This document shows positions 11,906-24,584 of a stretch of 64,000 bases of DNA, piece by piece. Every line of letters starts with the position of its first letter. The stretch's first letter is position 1. This DNA is from Rhopalosiphum padi (taxonomy: Eukaryota; Arthropoda; Insecta; Hemiptera; Aphididae). The stretch is from positions 20,098,865-20,162,864 of the forward strand of contig NC_083599.1 of assembly GCF_020882245.1 (NCBI RefSeq), read 5' to 3'. The notes under the pieces are model-generated. The model saw only the letters and a program-made list of their open reading frames with translations. It was not told where the DNA came from and did no database searches. The position numbers and the translations under genes were made by a program.

Positions 11906-12291
11906 CATAGAGACCAAGTTGGGAAATATGGGCCCAGAGCAATATAACTTTAGGGTCATTTAATATCTGTCGAATATAATTTAAAAAAGACAACAGTGAA
12001 CATTAAAATAACATAATTGCATTAGTGAACAAAATTTTTATTTATTTTAAACACTTGTATAATATTTAAACATAATTATTAATTATTTATAGATAGTTAT
12101 AAACTATAATAATATAATGTCAGTACAAATAAAAATGTTTATGAATGTTTACTGATACACATCGTGTAAATACAAAACCTATAATACCATACAATTTCAC
12201 AGTGTTCCTTTAATATTTAATCATCGACAGAGGCCCCGAAACCGAAAATAATATCGAAACCCGCGGCTACGCCCCCCTAAGTTGGACTCTA
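11906..12291. mobile_element. hAT-like MITE, 386 bp
   Basis: The ends are TAGAGACCAAGTTGGG and CCTAAGTTGGACTCTA (inverse of each other with mismatches). ATTATACA flanks at 11898-11905 and 12292-12299, a perfect 8-bp duplication. The left end has two extra bases (CA) relative to the right. No coding content. Confidence 0.65.
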
Positions 12292-12299
12292 ATTATACA

Positions 12300-13961
12300 G
12301 GATATACATCGCTTTGATATTGGTTGAAAAGCCAATGAACGTGTACAACTAATGTTTTAAATTTTAAATTTGACTCAATTACACTTATCTACACGCGCTG
12401 CAAGGTCGATTCTATTGAACGCGTATGTTTCCGCGTAAGCGATAGAGAGCAAACGAATAGTGAACTGACATCTCCTGCTGTTCCATAATTGCATCGTTCA
12501 GCAGAGAGGTGTTTTTCAGCTTTAAAAATTATAAATCGTAATGTGTACGAGTCAAAACGACTAATGGACGTTCAAACTGTTTATCGATTTCGACCATTGT
12601 TTCAGATGTTACCGTAACAGATTGAATTACGATGGCGTGTAATCAAAAATACACGACGTTGCAGAACTCTAGCTGCCGCGACGTGATATGGCTTGATTCA
12701 AGGATATATTATTTTTCTTTTATAAATTTATTCCATTAAAATTTTTTATTACTCTTGATTTCAATACATATTTAATAGTGATGCACGCGACAATATTTAA
12801 CATATTATTTGTTGTTTTCGCTTGTTTTTCTAATATCAATGTATTTAGATTTATTTTCAGATTGGTGTGTGTGTGTGTGTGTGTGTGTGTGGAGGGGGAT
12901 AAATTTATTACGACCGAGGATGTGCCCTAAGTACATCTCTGACCATATAAATGTGCTGTAATATATTTTAACCAGTTAACCTACGCACTCGATGCGACTC
13001 GTCGCCATTTAAAACGAGTGAAAAATCCACTCCGTCAGAGTTATATGCCTAACGAATGGATCGAATTGTTCACACTAGGCATCAGTATAGACCGTGAAAG
13101 TTGTACGGCCATTTACCTCTCTTATAACACTTATAACGCGATCGATCGAACAGTGTTACAGCTAACGAGTGAACATTTTCAACGTACAGAACACCACATT
13201 ATAATATTATTATTATTTTATCCACTGTGCGTTCTATGGCGGCAAAGTGAGTGGCAGTGACGACAGCGTGTCGGTATAATCTGAGTGGCGGTGCGGAGAG
13301 GAGAATGTATTGGCGTATTGCCGGAGTGTAATGCCATAAATAAGAACCGTAAATAATATTATTATACGTCGTACAAAACACTACCGACACGTGTGTCACG
13401 TCATCCCCGAATCTCAATGCGACGTTAGTGTATATTGTATTAAACTATTAACTACTCAGTACTTACTAGTTACTATCTAGTTTTTTCTTTTTGCTATTTT
13501 TAATCAATATAATATAATATTGTCGTTAGTTATGCAATGCTATTACGCTCGTTGTGGCCATACATTTACACTTCTACATCGGGTTTGATACAAATGATGA
13601 TAATAATAATTCATCACTAGCCCCGTGGATTTCGATGTAATAAAAAAATCAAAATACATAAATATTTATGTTGTAGTTTTTCCTAAATATATGTATAAGA
13701 CATAAAATAATATTTAATCAAATTATTTACATTCATTTTTAAAATTTAAATAATGAAGAAGAAAAAAATAAAATTAGGTACTTACTGAATAGAAAAACGA
13801 ATGAATTAGTTCCATTAGTTGGAGTAATAGATTGCATAACAGCATAACAGTTATGTCGATGTTATCAAAAATAATTTACATATTTATATTTTATTTATTA
13901 GGTACGGCCGATTGGACATGTTTATTATTTCCCCGTCAAATAATAATTATTTTGTTATTGA
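12300..13961. other. Intergenic DNA with CpG-richer patch
   Basis: 12380-12700 and 12960-13440 have more GC and CpG than the surroundings. The frame at 13018-13260 has no ATG or splice context. A (GT)n tract lies at 12865-12891. A promoter or noncoding exon is possible but not shown. Confidence 0.4.
12865..12891 (+). repeat. (GT)13 microsatellite
   Basis: An uninterrupted GT dinucleotide run of about 13.5 units is followed by GGAGGGGG. Confidence 0.95.
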
Positions 13962-14072
13962 GTTCGTTGAACCTCGCACGCGCACGGTGTACGATACGCA
14001 ACGATAAGCTATATTCGTCAACGACTCTGTGTGGTGTATATTCGTACGAAACAGTTGTACTGAAGAGGTATA
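13962..14072 (+). repeat. Direct repeat, copy 1 (GTTCGTTGAACC unit)
   Basis: GTTCGTTGAACCTCGCACG, GATACGCAACGATAAGCTAT, TCGTCAAC and the following 50 bp are repeated in the same orientation at 17499-17604. The plus-strand frame at 13832-14152 runs across this repeat and is not regarded as a gene. Confidence 0.65.
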
Positions 14073-14997
14073 CTTACTTCGTTAATGCACTGCTATTTTT
14101 AAATACGGAGTGTATGTCAAGTGAAGAACAAAAAATAATTTCAAATAATTAATAATTTTTTTTATTTAGGTTTTTTTTTTAAACTCTGATAATGTAATCT
14201 TCGAAAATATCTAAAAAAATTTAAGAAACAGTTAACTTTTGTTTAACTTAATTAAAAGGAAAGAGGTGGGGTTATTTGATCACAGTTATAAGTAGTTTAC
14301 TAGTGTAAACAAACACACACGTTTTTTGGGAGACTTCCCAGCCAACCTTTACGTCTTGTCTTCTGAATAACACGTATATGTTGAAGAGACTCAGCTCAAA
14401 CAACCAACACATTATGTGTTGTCGTGTTGGATTTAATTCTGTCAACCCAAAAGCATTTATTGGACTTAATTTCGTATTTGAACGGTCAACCATATTCCCT
14501 CATTTGACATTAAAAAATGCATGAAAACAATTTCACGCCCAAAATTAGCTATTTTAGCAATAATTTTAATAAAAGATAAAGCTGTTGCTTTGCCGTTGTA
14601 GGTATCGATTTGAATGCACAACCTATGAATATTAGTGATTGATTATTAGTTTTTGACTTTTAGACATAAAAATGTAATCGTTTTTATTATTACATATGTA
14701 TGTTTTATGAACGCATGATAATTTATCGTGATCGGGTTCACACGCAGTTCGATAAATATATAATAATTATATCAATTGAAACAACTGTCTGGTTGCTACT
14801 TTAGGATATTGTGTGTATACATTAGGAATACTCGTATACTGGTATACATTATATAACATATTATTGTGTATTGTAGGCATTGTATAGCCATTATGCACGT
14901 GCCGTTAGGGTGACTTTTATTTTGTAGGTGTATTAAACGACAGATTTGTCGTACATGTATAATTGGCATTAATTGTGGTCTATTATACTGATATAAT

Positions 14998-15533
14998 TAG
15001 AGTTAGGATGTTGGTGACCTAAAAAACACACAAAAATGCTCTAAAAAATATGCAAAAATGCCCTAAAAGCTTCAAAAAATTACCTTAAAAATGGTTTAAA
15101 AAATTAATTAAGTAAGTGAAAAAAATGTATTTATAAATAATAATTTTTATTAGAGATATGGGCGTGATAATTGGTGTAATAGTTATTTAAAATATGATTT
15201 GTAGATTATAATATTAATAAAATAATAAATAATAGTACACATTTACATTTTAAGCATTATATAAAATTATTAAAAATAAATTAAATTAGATTTTAAATAA
15301 ATTAAAGTTTTTTCCAAACTTGAGTTTAACACTTGCTTTAAAATCTAAAATTGCCCTACATTGTACAAAAACCACAAAAAATGACTTAAAAATGTTAAAA
15401 AACAAAAAAATGCAAAATAAAATTAGAATATTCTGCATCAAGAGAGCATGAATCAAATTTTTACCTAGAAATTAGAATAGCATTGTTAGAATTAAAGAAA
15501 AAAAATGCATAAGTCATCAACATCCTAACTCTA
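14998..15533. mobile_element. hAT-like MITE, 536 bp, perfect 8-bp duplication
   Basis: The left end TAGAGTTAGGATGTTGGTGA and right end TCATCAACATCCTAACTCTA are inverse of each other. GATATAAT flanks both sides (14990-14997, 15534-15541). The interior repeats short AAAAATGCCCTAAAA-like words. No coding frame. Confidence 0.8.
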
Positions 15534-15541
15534 GATATAAT

Positions 15542-17498
15542 ATATAATATACATATAAATATGATATATTATAATGTTTACGTAATATTTGAGCTAAATA
15601 TAATATTATAAATTTACAGTAAATAGCTTTATGGAACTAAATGGACAATTGTCAATTATATAAATTATGCGGAGTATCTTTTATGGTATAATACTCTTCA
15701 AATTACGGTTTTTTTCTGATTTTGTAATTTTTTAGTACCTACATACAATAATATAAAGACCTTATTTTCAAATTAAGTACCAATTTGATAATTTTTTGTG
15801 TTATATTTTTTTTTTTAAAAAGGTAATAATATATTATGAACATTTTTGTTGTTTTTTTTTAAATTACATTACAACTGTGACCTTTGACCTTATTGATTTA
15901 CTAGAACTTAAAATAATAACGATAAACCTAAATGTTGAGCTCACGAGACAATCTATATATATTTATAAACTTATTAATTATTATATCTAGGTACGTGATA
16001 TATTTATAATAAAAAATACTTTTGGATACAATTCAGATAAATACCTATTCAAGATATAACACAATGAAACACAAAAGTTATTTAAGTATTTACTATTTAG
16101 TACAGTTCCTCGACATTGCGAGTACGATGACAAACGAATCGTAAAAAAATTTTTTTAGCTTTTTTTATGCGTTTCGTACGATTAGAACCATTCGCCACGC
16201 AAGTAACAATGTTTCCATCCTAGGTGAAATAAAAATATTATCACACGCCCATTACACGGCGAAAATCAACTGTCACGGAACACGCCCAAAAATCCGGCGG
16301 TGCGTGGCGATGGTTCCGTTTCACACGATCGATTTTTTTGCGTTTCCATAGCGACTACTCCGTCGGTTGAGAAAGTGATGCGATACGCTTACTACGCATC
16401 GGGAAAACTGTGGTCAAACAACCAAATCCAATATAATAATTTTTCGTCCGCACGTAATATTATATCGTTTTGAAATTTTGCAAAAAGCATATAGCGTTTA
16501 TAGTTATAGTTCTCGGATACACGCATCTTCACTGTCTTATACGGTTTATTTGAAAAATACTTTACAAGATCACTGACGAATACCCGACGTTTTATCAAAA
16601 TTTCCAATAAAATGATAATTTTTTATTTTCTAATTATTCAAAAAAATAATTAATCGATGACAAAAATATAATAATAAGCAGGCATTTAAATACCTATTAT
16701 TAGTAATTTATTATTGTATTATTAATTATTATTATGATACAGACGATAAAACTGCTTGCCTAAAATTATAATAGAATCAATTTTTAAATTATAAAAATTG
16801 TAACAAATATTAACTGCTTACATTTTATATCACATATTTTTAGACAATTATTTATATATTTTTTTCAATTACCTTCCTTTATATATAGTTGACTAAGTGT
16901 TATTTTTTTTGGTGGGGGGGGAGGCAGTACCATATACGTAACTGTTATGAAGGCAGAGCCCGTGGAGTCTGAATTATACATTTGTGTTATTATTTAATAT
17001 TTATTCTTGTTCATGACGTGAAACCTATAGAAATTTGACATTATTGAGCATAGTTTAAGCATATGGTCATAATCACCCATTACGTCGCATGCTTAGATCC
17101 TATAATCTTTAAACATATTATTTTTTTTATGTTTTATTTGTTATAATAATTGTATTTTGTTCTTTCTTTTAGTTTTTTTAGTATATATACTCTTACTATA
17201 TCTACTCTAATACTTTTCTCTTATTATTATTGTTTTATGCGTCTCAAACTCTCAACAATACACTATTTTGTTTATATTTTAGTTTCTTGGTTCTACTATT
17301 GTTACAGTTTCTACTATGTCATTACCACTGAAAAATCTGATTGGCATTTATTTATTTATAAATAAATAAATAACGATACGTACGTAATGGTTTTAATATC
17401 GCATTTTATTTTAAGGTTGGTTATTTGTGTGGTTTTTTTTTTGATAGCTTGAATTGAGTTTAGTTTATTATCTTAATATGTGTGAACTTTTTTTTTAA
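15542..17498. other. Intergenic DNA with a small inverted repeat
   Basis: The frames here (15796, 16392, 17150) are L/I/Y/F-rich or unsupported. A GC-richer patch at 16090-16420 contains GAACCATTCGCCACGC (16185) and its near inverse GCGTGGCGATGGTTC (16302), perhaps a worn MITE. Otherwise nothing was seen. Confidence 0.4.
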
Positions 17499-17604
17499 GT
17501 TCGTTGAACCTAGCACGGCGTGATACGCAACGATAAGCTATATTTGTCAACAGATTGATGGTGATGTATATTTGTTCAAAACAACTCTACTGAATATGTA
17601 TACC
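17499..17604 (+). repeat. Direct repeat, copy 2 (GTTCGTTGAACC unit)
   Basis: This copy, 3.5 kb from the first, carries GTTCGTTGAACCTAGCACGG and GATACGCAACGATAAGCTAT; several CpG sites of copy 1 read TG or CA here. Confidence 0.65.
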
Positions 17605-18118
17605 ATATCTCGTATATCTTATATGTGCCTAATGACATTTATAAAACATTTAGACTAATTTTAGTTATGATCACATATTTATATTTTGTACATTAACACT
17701 AATATTAAAATAAATTGCTTTAATTACTATAATTACTATATAATTATATAATATATCGTACGATACGATAAATGTTCTAATTTAAAATTAAACTTAATTA
17801 TAGAATCACACACTTTTCCTGTCCCAATTTAAGATTATAGTTATTTAAATACCAACTTATATACCTATATAGGAACTAGGACTATTTATAAAATATTATA
17901 TTTTATAGGTGCGTGAATAAAAATGTATAAGACTTTTAAAATTTTTTTATGATGATTAATATAAATATAATTTCAATTAATTGTATTTTTAATTTTTTAA
18001 TAATTATTACAGTTATATTTTACAGATAAAAATTAGTATCTAACTATGGATTTTGCCTATTTTAATTCTAACTAAAAAATGTATAGGTTACTACATCTTA
18101 TTAGATAATTATGATATC

Positions 18119-18520
18119 GGGAGGGATGACTGCATCGCTTGATGAACGACGATGAACGAGCATTGCGGCAGACTCCGGTCGGCCCACGAAGGCGTAATGA
18201 GTACGAGCATTCCAGGGCGGCGGACTTCGATCGGTCCAAGAAGGCGACATGAAGTGATCCAGCGCAAAAATATAAAATGAACTGTAACTGTAAGTGGGGT
18301 AAGTCTGGGAGGTGTCCCGTCTACTCCCCCCCCTGTGTGGCTAATGCCGAATTGTAAATTTGTTAATGTATTTATATCGTGTATTACGTATTTTTGGTAA
18401 CAAATAAACGATGACGGTGATGTCGCGGAAGTATTGCGAAAGCCGTTACCGCGACACCGTCTGTTTTAAACTGAAAATTAAAGGTAATAATAATACAAAT
18501 ATAACAGAGTGGGTCGAAAC
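18119..18520 (+). repeat. GC-rich block, possible solo LTR
   Basis: A sharply bounded block of higher GC in AT-rich DNA runs from TGATATCGGGAGGG to about CAAATATAACA, with AATAAA near its middle-right, as in the R/U5 part of an LTR. It contains a local 45-bp direct repeat (18154 and 18202: ACGAGCATT ... GGCGGACTT/GGCAGACTC ... AAGGCG) and a TGTCGCGG/CCGCGACA hairpin. No 5-bp target duplication or reverse-transcriptase frame was found, so the LTR reading is tentative. Confidence 0.35.
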
Positions 18521-19470
18521 CCTTGAACACTCCCTTAGGTACGGTCTTGTCCATTAAGGCAGGTACTTGTTGCTCTCAAAAATACCTTTTTTTATACCAA
18601 TTTCTCTAAATTAACTATGTACTACTAAATGCACTTGTTGTTCTCAACCAAATATTCCAACGTTACACATATTACATACATAATTATAATACTAATCCTT
18701 AAAATAGGAGAACTTAATATTGTATTAAGTGCAAAAAAATCATGTGACAATATTTATAATAAGTGGTACACAATGTAATTTTTTCAAAAAATAATAATAA
18801 ATAATTAATTTAAAAAAAAAACAAAGGCATTTTACTATAACGTGTAAATTTAGACGACGCATCTGTGTACGATTATGAATGTCAATGGTTTTCCATAGTC
18901 GAAATAGGTAACGTGTTACGACAATTTATTAGGCAAATTACTTTGTATATTTTTGTCATATTTTTTTTTCATTTTTTTAAATGTTTACCTCGTTCTTTTA
19001 CGGGTTAGTATTGTAACCGTGTATATAATAATTTGAGGACAATTGGTATGCTTGTTAGATGCTGAAAAAGTGGTCACGGCAACTAAAGGCATCAACATCA
19101 CTCTTCCAGCGTATAATTCGTTTTCATAAAATTTGAATTTAAAATCGTATGTTGATTAATATTGTTAGGTAACCTATACAGTGCCGTTAGAAAAACACAA
19201 TCACGCTGAGATCTGAGATTATGTTTGTTTAAAAAACACTGCGCAACCTGCAACTGTTAGGTAACGCCGCAGCCAAATAAAATCGTATTGATACATGATA
19301 TAATATGTGATATTATGCTTTATGTTTTCTACTTTCTAACCTTATTGGAGCAGAAATGTACATATTATAATACACTTAATACTATTCCGTATTGAATTTA
19401 CATTGACAATCTATCGATTATACGAGTTCAATATCATTCAAATTTATATCATCACTTGCAAGAGCACTAT
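18521..19470. other. Intergenic DNA, no gene seen
   Basis: AT-rich; no structure recognised apart from short A/T runs. Confidence 0.5.
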
Positions 19471-19723
19471 AAGCAGAGTAGCGATCGCGGATGGCCGACC
19501 CTCCCCCCACCCGCCAATCACCGAACATATTAATACAAGCGTAAACTGGAGAGTGGGGAGTGGTTGTGCGACTATCCACCTTAGCAATTAAGCAGTACAA
19601 TATTACCCCACGGTACTTTGCGGTTAATTAGTAATTTACCAACGAAAACGAATTTTACATTAATTGCTGCGGCCGGTCAACACGCGGTGGTGCACGTTAC
19701 CGCACGACGGGTAGTAATAATAA

Positions 19724-19773
<50 letters not shown>

Positions 19774-20266
19774 AGGTACCAGATGCGGCTGTTTACGCTT
19801 ACTATTATAATATGTAGTAATAAATGGGTTGCTTCACGCTATCGCGATTCCGTCGCGTTGAATTTTCCGAGCGGTTAGGCGTTATGATGAATTTATGACT
19901 AACCGTTACGGTACAACAGTCGTATTGACGACGGTGTATGGACCGGTGACGGTGACAGCGTCGGGTAAAGGTCATGAAACGATGGCGTTCGAAACTCGAG
20001 GAAAAGCGAATTTTCCCCTCCCGTCGTTGTCGTGGTGGTCGTTGCGCCGGTTGTCCGTGCCTTCTCGTCAGCTTTCACGCGGTGGTCGGGGTGGGACAGT
20101 ACGCGGAGCCGTGGTACACTGGTGTTGCGTAACACGGGTCCGTGAAAATAATATATACATTTTTTACAGAGAAGTATATTTAAATCGATTAAGTACAGAA
20201 AAATGTTACGCTTTGTTAAGGGGTCGCTACACCAGCATTTGTTTTCTCTGTCTACCTTCCACATAA
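19471..20266. promoter_or_regulatory. CpG-rich patch, possible promoter or noncoding exon
   Basis: GC and CpG rise clearly (19.47-19.72 and 19.80-20.14 kb). Two long frames lie exactly opposite each other (19895-20266 plus, 19899-20264 minus), which is expected of stop-poor GC-rich DNA rather than of two genes. Neither shows a known domain. The assignment as regulatory is inference from composition only. Confidence 0.25.
19715..19771 (+). repeat. (TAA)n microsatellite
   Basis: About 18 TAA units with one early interruption (TAAAATAA). Confidence 0.9.
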
Positions 20267-20268
20267 TA

Positions 20269-20609
20269 TAGGAACAAAGATACTCCGTATTTCCACGGTT
20301 ACGACTCTCTGGTTCAGTTTAAGGCAAAAGCGCCAATTATATATTTTATAAAGAAGAGTATTTCCTGTGCATTGACAGGATAGATTTTTAATATTTACAT
20401 TTTTTATAAATATGAACATGTTTTAATTTTAAATAATTTCGATTATTTTTAACCATTAATAATTTATTCAATTTATTTTTTAAATGTTAAAAATCTATCC
20501 GGCCAATGCACATGAAATACTCATCTTTATAAAATACATAATTGGTGCTTTTGCCTTAAACTGAACCAGAGAATCGTAATCGTGGAAACACGGAGTATCT
20601 TTGTTCCTA
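20269..20609. mobile_element. Foldback MITE, TA-flanked, arms about 125 bp
   Basis: The left arm from TAGGAACAAAGATACTCCGT through GGCAAAAGCGCCAATTATAT to GATAGATTTTTAA is repeated inverted at about 20484-20609 with a few changes. TA dinucleotides flank at 20267-20268 and 20610-20611, as for Tc1/mariner-type insertion. The centre is AT-rich; no gene. Confidence 0.75.
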
Positions 20610-20611
20610 TA

Positions 20612-22590
20612 TAAATGTGTTCGAAATTCTAATAAATAGTTTTTGATTTATTTAGCTTTGTAAAATATAAATATAATAATATATCCATGGTAGTAGATTT
20701 GAAAGATCCGTGGTATAAGTGGTTTTTATTTATTACCTATATAAATATGTATTATTATAATAATTAAATAGAAATAATATTTATAAATGCAATGCTTAAA
20801 TTAAATCAACTTACCGTAATACTAATAGTATAAAATTAATTACCGAAATCACGAAATATACTTATCTTATTGAATTCAAACATTCATTACAAACAACAGT
20901 AATCCATTCGACACCTAATGTACACTGAAACTGTGTACAGCATATAGTGGATCCATTTGCTTACTTTTTATTTATTATCTTTTTAATGAACAGAAATTCG
21001 GTTCATTAACATCGATATAAAATAAAATTAAAAATCAAATATCTAATAAACACAATTATTATTCAATGACAATTTATGTTTTACATTATGCTCATAAACT
21101 TAACGATTTTTATGGAAAAAAATGTTTAAATTGATTATTATTATATAAATTACTATATATAATTTATAAAAATAATTATACAACCTGTAAATAATATTCA
21201 GTCATTTTCAATATTCTATAAGAAAGAGATTTAATAATTGTAAAAGCTGAAATCAAAAAAAGAATATTTGATATTTCGGAAAAAGTATATTAAAACCTAT
21301 ATATTCTTTTCAAAATCACAAAAAATATCTGAAATAATTATGGTTTTACTGGTTATGTGAATCATATACATAACTGCATATAAAGTCATAATGCAATATT
21401 TATGAATATAACTGTATGTATTTATATAATATATATCATGTAATATCTCCTTCAAATAAATATGATAGTTAATAACTATCATTACGGTATAATGTATTAT
21501 GGTTGCAACTGAAAATTGTATCTATTTTCACGAGCAACAAGCAACAAGCGTATCGACGTTATCGTGCGTGCGATTTCTAAATAATTTTTTAAGTGGAAAC
21601 GCTTATTATAGAGAAATCTTTGAAAAACTTAACTTATAACAGTTTGTATTTTTTATTTTTTCATCCGTGCAAAATATATTTGTTTTTGTGTTATTCGACG
21701 TTTGCAATAATGCCTATATATAGTATCATATTAAAGCATAAGCGTAAAATGTTTAAACAAATAATAATTATAGAATATTATCAAAAAAATGCCTCCAAAG
21801 CAGATACAAATAGCATAATATTATTATTTAATGGTAGAAAATCTTTGCAAAGCCGTTATGTTATTCGCGTCGTACCATACTTATCAGAGCAAAATGTATT
21901 GATCCGGCGCTTCAACCTCTCTCGTAGCAACGAGTAGGAGTGTTTCCATGGTAACCGCCGGGCTTTCGTCGCCGTTTGGCCACCTGCACAATTTGTATAC
22001 TTTTACCCAAACTCTTAAATTACGGTGTATAGCAATATAGTATTATAGCAATATAAGTAGGTGCGAAGTGCAAAAATGAAAAGCTGTATAAATAATAATT
22101 ATTTAAATAGCGCGAGCGTTAAAAGGCTATAGGGACGCATACATGACAAATTGTATTCAGATAAAACAACTTATGACGTATAAATATGAATTATTGTTGA
22201 CTTGACGAACATATTTATATAGGTATTTATTTTTAATGCTGTGTCGTACCTGCTTGATAACACGTAACAAATACATCAAAATATAGTTATTAATAATTAT
22301 TGGCAGAAAAATAAACTGACCACAACGTAAAATTTCTGTCAATATTTTAAATTTATAGAACAAGGTAAGTATATCAAAATATGATTACATTTTTGACATA
22401 ATTTATTCTCAATAAGTAAAAATACAGAGAAAACAAATTTTAAAATCAACACAATAAATAATAAATTTATAATATATCTACAACAGAGAAAATAGTGTAA
22501 TAAAAAGGTTATATACATTATAAAAGCATTTATCGACTTCGAGTTTTCCATTCGAAACTATAGAAATATATTTTATTATAAAAATATTAT
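20612..22590. other. Intergenic DNA, no gene seen
   Basis: AT-rich. The frame at 21593-21937 lacks an ATG at its start and has no recognisable domain; those at 21297 and 22157-22551 are K/N/Y/I-rich noise. Confidence 0.5.
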
Positions 22591-23340
22591 TATAATGGCT
22601 GTAGCGGCGCGAGTGACGTCCTGCTGGATCTGCTGCGCAAAAGGGATGTTTATAGGACATTTTAATTTGATCGGAGAGCGATGACGATCGCGGAAACTTG
22701 CAGATGTTAATTCGACACAGAACGAGACAGTGTGTGGCAGCGAGTAACAGGTGGAATGGTGGAAACATGAAAAGAAGACTGTTGCCGGTGCTAAACCATA
22801 AAATATTTTAAATTAATGACATTTTACGTGCATCTCCTGAAACAGTGAAACGGCGTTTAAACTTAAAGCACTCGGTGTTATTATAGCGATGTCGCATAAT
22901 AAGTGATGGCGCAGTGATGCGAATATAATAACGCGAAAGCTGTTTCCGCGCATCCGCGATTCCGTCAAAAAGTAAAAAAAAAAAATATGAAGAAAAAGGT
23001 ACTATTATATAATAATAATAATATGCGATATTATTATTTAATAGAGCGATTCGGTGCCATCGCAGTTTTCGGGTTGGTTCGTGAACGACAATTATGACGG
23101 TTTTACGTTTTTGATTCTGACGATTGTTCTTATACAGCACGCCGCCGACACGGTTTATAACTGCGCAGATTGTGGGCCTGTCACGGTGAATGCCGGTTTC
23201 CGTCACAAGCGAAGACAATGGAGCAATTTACGTTTAAATAGCATGTCGACATGTCGCGTTTCGACGATAGTTGCCGTAATGTTTGACAACGCCATATCGC
23301 GTGAAAAAAAAATAGACGTAGAAAAAAAATCTTTGTGATA
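22590..23340. promoter_or_regulatory. CpG-rich patch, possible promoter or noncoding exon
   Basis: CpG is frequent, and overlapping frames are open on both strands (22478-22768, 22808-23218, 23054-23338), none with an ATG plus domain or splice support. It resembles the 19.5-20.2 kb patch. The role is inferred from composition only. Confidence 0.2.
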
Positions 23341-24250
23341 AATCCAAGTTCATTAAAGATTTTAAACTTTGAATGAAACAATAAAGTGTCTCGAGTTTTT
23401 AATTAAAACGATTAACCATCTTTTCTTTAATTTGACAATTGAAATTTTAATAATACACGATTTTTATACAACATAATATTATTATCTAATCTAGTAATTA
23501 TAGGTACGCTTAACATATCTTAAACACAACCTATTTTATTACTAGGTATTTAAATATTTTTAATCGCTGCTTAAATATTAGTTTATGACTAAATTTGAAA
23601 TTTATAATTTAATTTTATCAAAATCTGTATAAAATTATGTATAAATTGTAATTATTCTTTAATTACAAAAAAAAATTTAGTGTTGATATCTGACCAATTA
23701 TACAAAAACATAAATGTCTTGTTTTCTCACATTTTGATAATTATTAAGTAGTAGCCAGTAGGTACCGATGTATTTTCACTATAACTAGGACGAAATCAGG
23801 TAGTCTAGTCAGAATAAAAGTATATTATAAGAAAAAAATGAGCCCAAATATTGGGAATGCCGAGGACTGTACCCGTAGTCCGTGAGGCCTACGCCCCCAC
23901 ACCATCAATAACCATCTCAATATTTATTTTTAAATGCATCTTAAACACATACATACGCCAATATTTTAGTACTTATGTAAACAGTAACATACTTACTTTT
24001 TTCATTAAATTTAATATCATGAATTTCTATTATACAGATTAAAAAATCTACATATTTTATCTGTTAAAATAAGTATACAATTTATGCGTCATAAATTATT
24101 ATTTTGAATTTTCAAACATTACATATAACTAAATCTACCTGATTCAACATTATTATGATATATATTTACATTAAATATACCTATCTATTATTTATATTTA
24201 TAAAATATATAATAAATATTGTATTAATTCATATAGTATTGTTTTACGAT
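23341..24250. other. Intergenic DNA, no gene seen
   Basis: AT-rich; a short GC-richer stretch at about 23850-23910 may be a transposon scrap. Nothing else. Confidence 0.5.
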
Positions 24251-24253
24251 TAT

Positions 24254-24584
24254 TAGTGGAATCGGAATATTTTTTCAGTACTTCTGCAAAAGTAACTTTC
24301 TTGGCTTATTGCAAACGTCTCTTTCAATATTAAATATCGATTTAAAACTTGTTTATTATAAGATTTTACCAAATAGCACCTAATTGTAACAATAAACCTG
24401 GTATTCCCGCTGTATTAATATTTCTATTCAGTTCACAAGATGAAATTTGACAAGGGGCTTCAGGGTCATCGATATTTTCATCTTCTTTAGACTGATTATT
24501 TTTTCTGTCTTTTTTTATTGTATAAATTAAAAGTACTGAACATTTTGATGTAATTATATTATTTTTGACATATTCATATAACAC
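24254..24584 (-). other. Possible coding remnant or exons, minus strand
   Basis: One frame (24584-24366) ends with protein-like EDENIDDPEAPCQISSCELN then RNINTAGIPGLLLQLGAI and TGG|TAA, where G|GTAAAA could be a donor. About 60 bp further on, CAATAAG is followed by KKVTFAEVLKKYSDSTNN in another open stretch. Amino-acid balance is better than background, but the pieces are separated by stops and match nothing I recognise. They may be diverged exons or a dead gene. Confidence 0.25.

Noticed and set aside
13832..14152. 106-codon plus-strand frame
   Set aside because: It crosses the direct repeat shared with 17499-17604, where the frame is not preserved.
19895..20266. Two opposed frames of over 120 codons
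   Set aside because: They mirror each other in CpG-rich DNA, the Thr run being an artefact of a CAC/GTG-type repeat; no domain, and the right edge runs to a MITE.
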